A stretch of DNA of 11,144 bases from Candidatus Brocadiia bacterium (GTDB taxonomy: Bacteria; Planctomycetota; MHYJ01; JACQXL01). Shown here piece by piece: positions 6,011 to 11,144 of this stretch (position 1 is its first letter; the number at the start of each line of letters is the position of its first letter). A program made the translations under genes and the position numbers. The notes below the pieces were generated by a model. That model did not search any database and was not told where the DNA came from. It saw only the letters and a list, made by a program, of their open reading frames with translations. Where the stretch lies: assembly GCA_020062035.1 (NCBI GenBank), contig JAGUXD010000051.1, positions 1-11,144 of the forward strand. Direction: 5' to 3'.

Positions 6011-6030
6011 ACCCCGAAAGTATTCGGGGT
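6011..6030. repeat. Perfect 8-bp hairpin in the aspartokinase leader
   Basis: ACCCCGAA and TTCGGGGT pair perfectly around an AGTA loop. No T-run follows, so it does not look like an intrinsic terminator of the phosphate genes. It lies downstream of a TATAAT at 5991-5996 that lacks a good -35 box. It may be a leader structure or a copy of a dispersed palindromic element; a genome-wide search would decide. Confidence 0.45.
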
Positions 6031-6047
6031 CCTATTTCCCACTGTGT

Positions 6048-6060
6048 CTGCCTCTGGCAG
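6048..6060 (+). promoter_or_regulatory. Small hairpin overlapping the aspartokinase ribosome binding site
   Basis: CTGCC (6048-6052) pairs with GGCAG (6056-6060) around a TCT loop. The Shine-Dalgarno AGGAG at 6059-6063 shares its first two bases with the stem, and the ATG is at 6071. Folding could therefore lower initiation. Its regulatory use is inference. Confidence 0.35.
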
Positions 6061-6070
6061 GAGACGGATA

Positions 6071-7465
6071 ATGAAAGTTCTAAAATTCGGTGGTGCAAGC
6101 ATTAAAGATGCTAACTCCTTAAAACAAATCGCTCAGATTATCAAAGCCACTAAAGGTCCTAAAGCCGTTGTTCTTTCTGCCTTTAATGGTATAACGGATA
6201 AATTACAGGGTTTTATCAGCCGAATTTCAACAAGGCGATTAAATACAAAACACATTCATCGTTTTATATCAGACCTGAAAAATCATCATCTACTATTTCT
6301 TAGATATCCCCTGCCCCGGAATAATGGGCACGATAAAAATGCCATTGATAATCATTGTAGAGAGTTAGAACGGTTACTTTATGGCTTGACTTATATTAAG
6401 GAAGTATCAGAACGATGGCAGGATTTAATATTAAGTTTTGGTGAAAGGTTATCTGTAGTTGTTGCATCAGAAATTCTTTCTCAGATAGGTGTTCATACTA
6501 AAGCCGTAGAATCGGATAAAATCGGACTTCTTACTGACGGCTATTTCGGTAAGGCATCAGCCATATTACCAATCGCCAGAAATAACCTTCGCAAAAACCT
6601 ATTGCCTTTGATAAAGCGAAATATTGTCCCGGTAATTACAGGTTTCTTCGGTGTTGATAAACAGGGTAGAACAACCACTTTTGGAAGAGGCGGAAGTGAT
6701 TACTCAGCCGGGATTGTATCTTATGCGCTTGATGCGGACTGCTTAGAAATCTGGAAAGATGTTGACGGATTTATGAGCGCCAATCCTGCTCTTATTTCTC
6801 ACGCACAATTGATAAAACAACTATCTTATAAAGAAGCGGTTGAACTTTCTTATTTCGGAAGCACAGTCCTTCATCCTAAAACCGTTGAACCGGTCCTCCT
6901 AAAAAATATACCTATCATTATTCGTAATACCTTCTCGCCTGATGGGAAAGGCACTGTTATACATTATTATAAACCGACAAAGGCAAATAAACCAATTATA
7001 AAAGGGATTACTTATGAGACAAATATTGGTCTTATCAAGGTTCACGGATTCGGTGCAGGGTTTGGCTATAAAACCGAAGTAATTCACGAGATTACTGAAC
7101 GATTATTGGCGAAAAATATCAATATCAAAACGATTATCTCGGCTCCTTCTGGAATCGGATTAATTTTAGGCAGGGAAGATTTTGAATCGGGCTATAAGGT
7201 TCTTGATGAAATCCGCCAAGGCGGACTCACCGGAATAGTCTCTGGTTTTGAGAAAATAAAAAACCGTGCCCTTATTGGGACAATCGGAGAAGGTGCAACA
7301 AAAACTAAAGGTTTAGCCGCAAGGGTTTTCCGGACGCTTTCTGCAATTTCTGTAAATATAGAAATGATTTCTGCTGGCGCATCTTCGTCCGCGGGCTATT
7401 TTATTATCAACCAGAAAGACCTTAAGAAAACCGTCAGAACACTCTATAAGGAATTCTTTAACTAA
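6071..7465 (+). CDS. Aspartate kinase with C-terminal ACT domains
   Basis: A 464-residue monofunctional aspartokinase that phosphorylates aspartate as the first step towards lysine, threonine and methionine. The amino-acid kinase domain starts with VLKFGGASIKDANS (3-16). It also has LSFGERLSVV (121-130), the nucleotide/aspartate-site FGRGGSDYSAG (204-214) and EIWKDVDGFMSANP (226-239). Two regulatory ACT domains follow, about 316-385 and 398-464, the second with IGTIGEGATKTKGLAARVF. This implies feedback control by an end-product amino acid, which cannot be named. KFGGAS instead of KFGGTS occurs in some families and need not mean loss of activity. The ATG at 6071 is preferred over an in-frame GTG at 6044, because the protein then begins right at the conserved beta strand and has AGGAG seven bases upstream. 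The HD-GYP gene follows after two bases. Confidence 0.92.
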   Translation: MKVLKFGGASIKDANSLKQIAQIIKATKGPKAVVLSAFNGITDKLQGFISRISTRRLNTKHIHRFISDLKNHHLLFLRYPLPRNNGHDKNAIDNHCRELERLLYGLTYIKEVSERWQDLILSFGERLSVVVASEILSQIGVHTKAVESDKIGLLTDGYFGKASAILPIARNNLRKNLLPLIKRNIVPVITGFFGVDKQGRTTTFGRGGSDYSAGIVSYALDADCLEIWKDVDGFMSANPALISHAQLIKQLSYKEAVELSYFGSTVLHPKTVEPVLLKNIPIIIRNTFSPDGKGTVIHYYKPTKANKPIIKGITYETNIGLIKVHGFGAGFGYKTEVIHEITERLLAKNINIKTIISAPSGIGLILGREDFESGYKVLDEIRQGGLTGIVSGFEKIKNRALIGTIGEGATKTKGLAARVFRTLSAISVNIEMISAGASSSAGYFIINQKDLKKTVRTLYKEFFN

Positions 7466-7467
7466 TT

Positions 7468-8667
7468 ATGTTAGATGAAAGTAATGTTTTTATAAAAAAG
7501 TTTATCTTTGCGCTGTCCGGAGCACTTGGCTTATTAAGCCAACGTATCAGCAAGCACCATCAGAGGGTTACTCATATCTGCCTTAATTTAGCCAATAAAG
7601 TGAAACTAAAACATACAGATAAAACAACGCTTTTCTATTCGGCTTTATTACACGATATCGGCGCTTTTTCATCACAGGATAAATTGGATATTATGAATTT
7701 TGAATATATAAATTATCAACCCCACTGCGAGGCAGGGTTTCAATTACTCAATAAGGTTGAAATCCTTCGCGAGGCAGCCACTATCGTCCGTTATCATCAC
7801 GACAACTGGGATGGGGTAAATAACTCCGGCTTAAATAAAGATGCTATACCACTTTTAAGCCAGATAATTCATTTAGCAGACCGAATAGAAGTGCTTATCA
7901 ATGACCAGGAAGAAATACTTGCTCAAAACAAACGCATTACCAAAAGGATTGTGTCTTTGAGTTCCATCTGGTTTAATCCAATTTTAGTAGAGACATTTCA
8001 GAAAATCGCTTCTCGTAAGATATTCTGGGTCGGGCTTATGCCTGAATTTGTTGATACTATTGTAAATGAATTTGCACCTGAGGACGAACGAAAGATAACA
8101 ATTGAAACAATGATAGAAATCGCTCATGTATTTGCACAGGTCGTGGACTACAAGAGTCACCATAGCAGAACCCATTGTAGCCGGGTTACAGAAATTGCCC
8201 TTAAATTAGGTCGGGGCTTGGGCTTAAGCAAAAGTAAACTGCAGAAACTCTGGATTTCCGCGCTTCTTCACGACCTCGGCAAATTATCTATCCCTGATGA
8301 AATCCTGGACAAACCCGCCTCTCTTACTTATAATGAGTATAATATTATCAAAATGCACCCCTATTTTACCTATCGGATTTTGATTGCCATACCGGGCTTT
8401 GACGAGGTTGCACAATGGGCATTTTTTCACCACGAACAAATTAACGGTGGTGGCTATCCGCTCGGAGTTGACGCGGATAATATCCCTCTGGGAGCAAGAA
8501 TCATCACCGTTGCTGATCAATTCTCTGCGCTAACCGAAGACCGTCCTTATCGGCATAAATTATCCTCTGATGAAGCCATCAAAATCATGGAAGAAAACGC
8601 CAGATGGCAGATGATTGACAAAAAGATATTAGATATTCTCAAGCAGATAATCACCAATAAAAAATAA
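7468..8667 (+). CDS. Tandem HD / HD-GYP domain phosphodiesterase-like protein
   Basis: A 399-residue protein with two HD-type phosphohydrolase domains. The first (about 25-150) keeps metal-ligand candidates His31, His62-Asp63, His110-His111 and Asp138, but its GYP loop is replaced by DNWDGVNNSG. The second (about 230-395) is a canonical HD-GYP domain with ALLHDLGKLSIPDEILDKP (265-283), HHEQINGGGYP (321-331) and TVADQFSAL (347-355). Such domains degrade cyclic di-GMP (or related cyclic dinucleotides) to GMP or pGpG. No receiver or transmembrane sensor domain is present, so the degenerate N-terminal HD may regulate the active one. The ATG lies two bases after the aspartokinase stop with only a distant AAGGA, so translational coupling is likely. 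A metabolic link to aspartokinase is not obvious. Confidence 0.85.
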   Translation: MLDESNVFIKKFIFALSGALGLLSQRISKHHQRVTHICLNLANKVKLKHTDKTTLFYSALLHDIGAFSSQDKLDIMNFEYINYQPHCEAGFQLLNKVEILREAATIVRYHHDNWDGVNNSGLNKDAIPLLSQIIHLADRIEVLINDQEEILAQNKRITKRIVSLSSIWFNPILVETFQKIASRKIFWVGLMPEFVDTIVNEFAPEDERKITIETMIEIAHVFAQVVDYKSHHSRTHCSRVTEIALKLGRGLGLSKSKLQKLWISALLHDLGKLSIPDEILDKPASLTYNEYNIIKMHPYFTYRILIAIPGFDEVAQWAFFHHEQINGGGYPLGVDADNIPLGARIITVADQFSALTEDRPYRHKLSSDEAIKIMEENARWQMIDKKILDILKQIITNKK

Positions 8668-8673
8668 TCATTC

Positions 8674-11040
8674 TTAAACTTCCTCTTCTTCAGATATGAT
8701 TTCTTCCTTTGCAATTGCGTCGGGAGGTTTTTGGAGTGATTTGGTGTTCTTGCATTCAGGATAGCCCGTGCAGGCAAGAAACCGCTGTCGCCGTCGGTTC
8801 ACTTTCACAACTATTGGCTTCCCACATTTTTCACAGGTCTCGGTCATCCGGTTTTCTTGAGGTAATGAGGTCCGGGGTTTTAGCGAAACCGTGTATTTGC
8901 ATTTCGGATATGATGAGCAAGCCAGAAACTTCCCGAAACGAGACCACCGCTCCACTAAAAAACTATCGCACTTCTGACATTTTTGAGAAGTCAGGTTATC
9001 TTCTTTTTCGTTAGTCATTTCTCTTTCTGCTTTGTCTAAATCTTTCATAAACGGCTCGTAAAACTCCGCCAACGTCTCGGTCCAGACCTTGCGGTCTTCT
9101 TCAATCAAATCCAATTCTTCTTCTTTCTGGGCGGTAAATTGGGCGTTAAGAATATCATCAAAAAATGGCATCAGTTTATCGTTCACTAAAGTTCCTAAGT
9201 CTGTAGGAATAAGTTGTCGTGTCTGTTTTATGACATAACCTCTTTCCTGAATAGTAGAGATAATCGGCGCATATGTTGATGGTCTGCCGATTCCGTATTT
9301 TTCAAGGGTCTTGACCAGCGATGCCTCGTTGTAACGGGGTGGCGGCTTGGTAAATAACTGCGACAGAGTGATATTTGCCTGTGTCAGTTTCTCATTCTCT
9401 TTAAGCGCAGGTAATAGTTGCTCTTCAGGTTTATAGAGTATCAGAAACCCCTTAAATAATAGGCGGTGTTCACTTGCCCCGAAAACGCATTTCTGCACGG
9501 ATAATCTCTCGGCAAGCAGGTTATTTTCTACGGTCTCATCCAGGATACCGAGTACCTTTACAAGCAGTGCTTTGTCCACGGGGTCTTTACCTAATTCTTC
9601 CAATATATTCATGGCAGTAATCTTATCCTCTTTATTCTTGTTGAGGATAGTTATTATCTTGCCTATAAGCTCTTTGGCTTGCTGCGAAACAGTTCCTTTG
9701 GACATTAAGTCCTCAGTCCAAACCTCTAAACTTTGAAGTATATTCTCTGCGATAATATTTTTCTTCTTATCGTTGGAGAATACGGATAAATCAATGCCGG
9801 ATGATAAGGTTGCCTCTATTTCCACGGTCTTATTGTGCCAGAGAGCCGGTTTCATCTGGGTTGCTACAAATCTCCTCCAGATGATGTTATAGAGTTTATA
9901 CTGGTCGTTGTTGAGATACTGCCTGATGCTATCCGGCGTCTTGGAGAGATAAGTGGGTCTTATTGCCTCGTGTGCCTGCTGGGATTGTTTGCTCGGTTTA
10001 TAATGACGTTCTTCAGGATGAAGCAGATTCTCTCCGTAATTGGCTATAATAAAATCCCTGCATTCCTTGATTGCCTGATTGCTGACCCTGACCGAGTCGG
10101 TTCGCATATAGGTGATCAGGGCGGTCGGTCCTTCGGGCAACTCCACGCCTTCATATAACTGCTGTGCAATGAACATTGTCTTTTTCGGGCTGAAGTTTAG
10201 CCAATTAGAAGCCATCTGCTGCAGGGTGCTGGTAATAAACGGCGGCACAGGATATTGGTAGTCCTCTTTTACTGTAATAGAAGAAACAATAAAACTACTC
10301 TTAAGCAGACGCTCAACCAGTTTCCTTGCTTCTGGTTCAGCACCGAGCCAGACCTGACTATTACTATCCAATGGGCTTCCGATTTTTACATCGTTGAGTC
10401 TGATAAGCAATGCTGATATGGTTTCTTTACCGTTTGCTAACTCAACCGTGATTTTATAGTATTCCCGTGGTTTGAAAGCAGTTATTTCTTTTTCTCTTTC
10501 TACCAGAAGCCGCAGTGCTACAGATTGGACCCTGCCTGCTGATAAACCTCTGGTTATCTTTTTCCAGAGAAGAGGCGAAAGTTTATAGCCCATAATGCGG
10601 TCAAGAAGCCGTCGTGCCTGTTGGGCATTGACAAGACTCATAGAGATTTTACGTGGTGTCTTAAATGCATTGCGAACCGCAGAAGAAGTAATTTCGTCAA
10701 AACTAACCCGCCATACCTTTTCTTGTCCTATGTTCAACGTCTCAGAAAGATGCCAGGCAATCGCCTCGCCTTCTCTATCAGGGTCAGTGGCTAAATACAC
10801 TGCTTTTGATTTCTCCGATGTCTTCTTTAGTTCCTGCACTATCTTGGCTTGCCTTTTAATCAGTTGATAAACTGGCTTAAAATTATCACGGGGGTCCATG
10901 CCAAATTTGGTTTTAGGTAAATCACGGATATGGCCATAAGATGATTTAACGATATAATCACTGCCGAGAATTTTACTGATGGTCTTAACCTTGGCAGGTG
11001 ACTCCACAATAACTAATGATTTCTGTTTAGTCGTCTTCAT
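8674..11040 (-). CDS. topA: DNA topoisomerase I (type IA)
   Basis: A 788-residue enzyme that relaxes negative supercoils by cutting one DNA strand through a phosphotyrosine bond. The Toprim domain has LVIVESPAKVKTI (9-21, Glu13) and DPDREGEA (86-93). SAGRVQSVALR is at 167-177. The catalytic Tyr311 lies in ITYMRTDSVRVS, and EKYGIGRPSTYAPII at 580-594 is well conserved. Two C-terminal zinc ribbons follow (Cys688/Cys691 with Cys708/Cys714, and Cys736/Cys739 with Cys757/Cys763), then an acidic tail. Between VEIEATLSSG and VFGASEHRLLFKGFLILY there are about 100 mostly helical residues (about 416-518) that the family usually lacks. The start overlaps the end of the upstream gene by 14 bases. The 3' end converges on the HD-GYP gene, leaving only six bases between stop codons and no room for a classical terminator. 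Confidence 0.95.
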   Translation of the reverse strand: MKTTKQKSLVIVESPAKVKTISKILGSDYIVKSSYGHIRDLPKTKFGMDPRDNFKPVYQLIKRQAKIVQELKKTSEKSKAVYLATDPDREGEAIAWHLSETLNIGQEKVWRVSFDEITSSAVRNAFKTPRKISMSLVNAQQARRLLDRIMGYKLSPLLWKKITRGLSAGRVQSVALRLLVEREKEITAFKPREYYKITVELANGKETISALLIRLNDVKIGSPLDSNSQVWLGAEPEARKLVERLLKSSFIVSSITVKEDYQYPVPPFITSTLQQMASNWLNFSPKKTMFIAQQLYEGVELPEGPTALITYMRTDSVRVSNQAIKECRDFIIANYGENLLHPEERHYKPSKQSQQAHEAIRPTYLSKTPDSIRQYLNNDQYKLYNIIWRRFVATQMKPALWHNKTVEIEATLSSGIDLSVFSNDKKKNIIAENILQSLEVWTEDLMSKGTVSQQAKELIGKIITILNKNKEDKITAMNILEELGKDPVDKALLVKVLGILDETVENNLLAERLSVQKCVFGASEHRLLFKGFLILYKPEEQLLPALKENEKLTQANITLSQLFTKPPPRYNEASLVKTLEKYGIGRPSTYAPIISTIQERGYVIKQTRQLIPTDLGTLVNDKLMPFFDDILNAQFTAQKEEELDLIEEDRKVWTETLAEFYEPFMKDLDKAEREMTNEKEDNLTSQKCQKCDSFLVERWSRFGKFLACSSYPKCKYTVSLKPRTSLPQENRMTETCEKCGKPIVVKVNRRRQRFLACTGYPECKNTKSLQKPPDAIAKEEIISEEEEV

Positions 11041-11144
11041 CTACATCCCATTCTTCAGAAGGAAGACTCTGCATCCAGGCGTCTTCTTTCTGCATCTCTT
11101 GCTTTTTTCTTTTAGTCCTTAAAAGAAGAATAAAAAACACCACA
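11027..11144 (-). CDS. C-terminal end of unidentified, probably membrane protein (5' partial)
   Basis: The minus-strand frame is open from the window edge to a TAA at 11027-11029 and yields 38 residues. It begins with a hydrophobic run (VVFFILLL), then a basic patch (RTKRKKQ), then an acidic end with SLPSEEWDVDEDD. This looks like the end of a transmembrane helix followed by a short cytoplasmic tail. The frame overlaps the start of topA by 14 bases, which supports a real, translationally coupled gene. I do not recognise the family. The gene body lies outside the window. Confidence 0.55.
   Translation of the reverse strand, partial: VVFFILLLRTKRKKQEMQKEDAWMQSLPSEEWDVDEDD

Noticed and set aside
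6044-6070. GTG start for aspartokinase
   Set aside because: The extra nine residues are encoded by the hairpin and ribosome site. The ATG at 6071 matches the family start.
5889-6098. Minus-strand open frame across the aspartokinase leader
   Set aside because: It is a translation of hairpin sequence and runs into the aspartokinase start. It shows no domain or ribosome site.

Overview
The window looks like chromosomal DNA from an AT-rich, uncultivated or poorly sampled bacterium. Ribosome binding sites are bacterial (AGGAGG type), genes are tightly packed, and housekeeping genes (topoisomerase I, aspartokinase, ketopantoate reductase) sit among accessory genes. The mix recalls deltaproteobacterial or candidate-phylum genomes, but no feature fixes the lineage. 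No tRNA, rRNA, CRISPR array, transposase or phage gene was seen.

Layout, left to right. (1) 1-165 is the 3' end of a ketopantoate reductase gene (+). (2) 222-677 is a stand-alone tandem ACT-domain protein (-) with its own sigma70-like promoter. (3) 726-4080 is a compact six-gene minus-strand operon. In transcription order it encodes a membrane-anchored HEAT-repeat protein, a 49-residue peptide, an HPr-kinase-like ATPase, a soluble S24/S26 peptidase, a PqqD-family protein and a radical SAM/SPASM enzyme. (4) 4081-4189 is a divergent promoter region. (5) 4190-5886 encodes a DUF47/PhoU-like protein and a PiT phosphate permease (+). (6) 5887-6070 is an intergenic leader with two hairpins. (7) 6071-8667 encodes aspartokinase and a tandem HD/HD-GYP protein (+). 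(8) 8674-11040 is topA (-), followed by the end of an upstream gene (11027-11144, -) that overlaps the topA start.

The most interesting part is the 726-4080 operon. Its 49-codon gene at 3249-3398 (-) is small and overlaps genes on both sides, but it has the best Shine-Dalgarno sequence in the operon. The peptide has a basic N-terminus, a middle segment YQTPRIRTEKIFE, an ALA-C junction and a short Cys/Thr/Lys-rich tail. I infer that it is the precursor of a ribosomally made, post-translationally modified peptide (RiPP). In this model PqqD carries the leader, the radical SAM/SPASM enzyme modifies the core (for example at a Cys), the HprK-like protein phosphorylates Ser/Thr, and the S24/S26 peptidase cleaves near the AxA motif. 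The enzyme families are recognisable from motifs. The product, the order of steps and the function are inference. No dedicated exporter is visible in the window.
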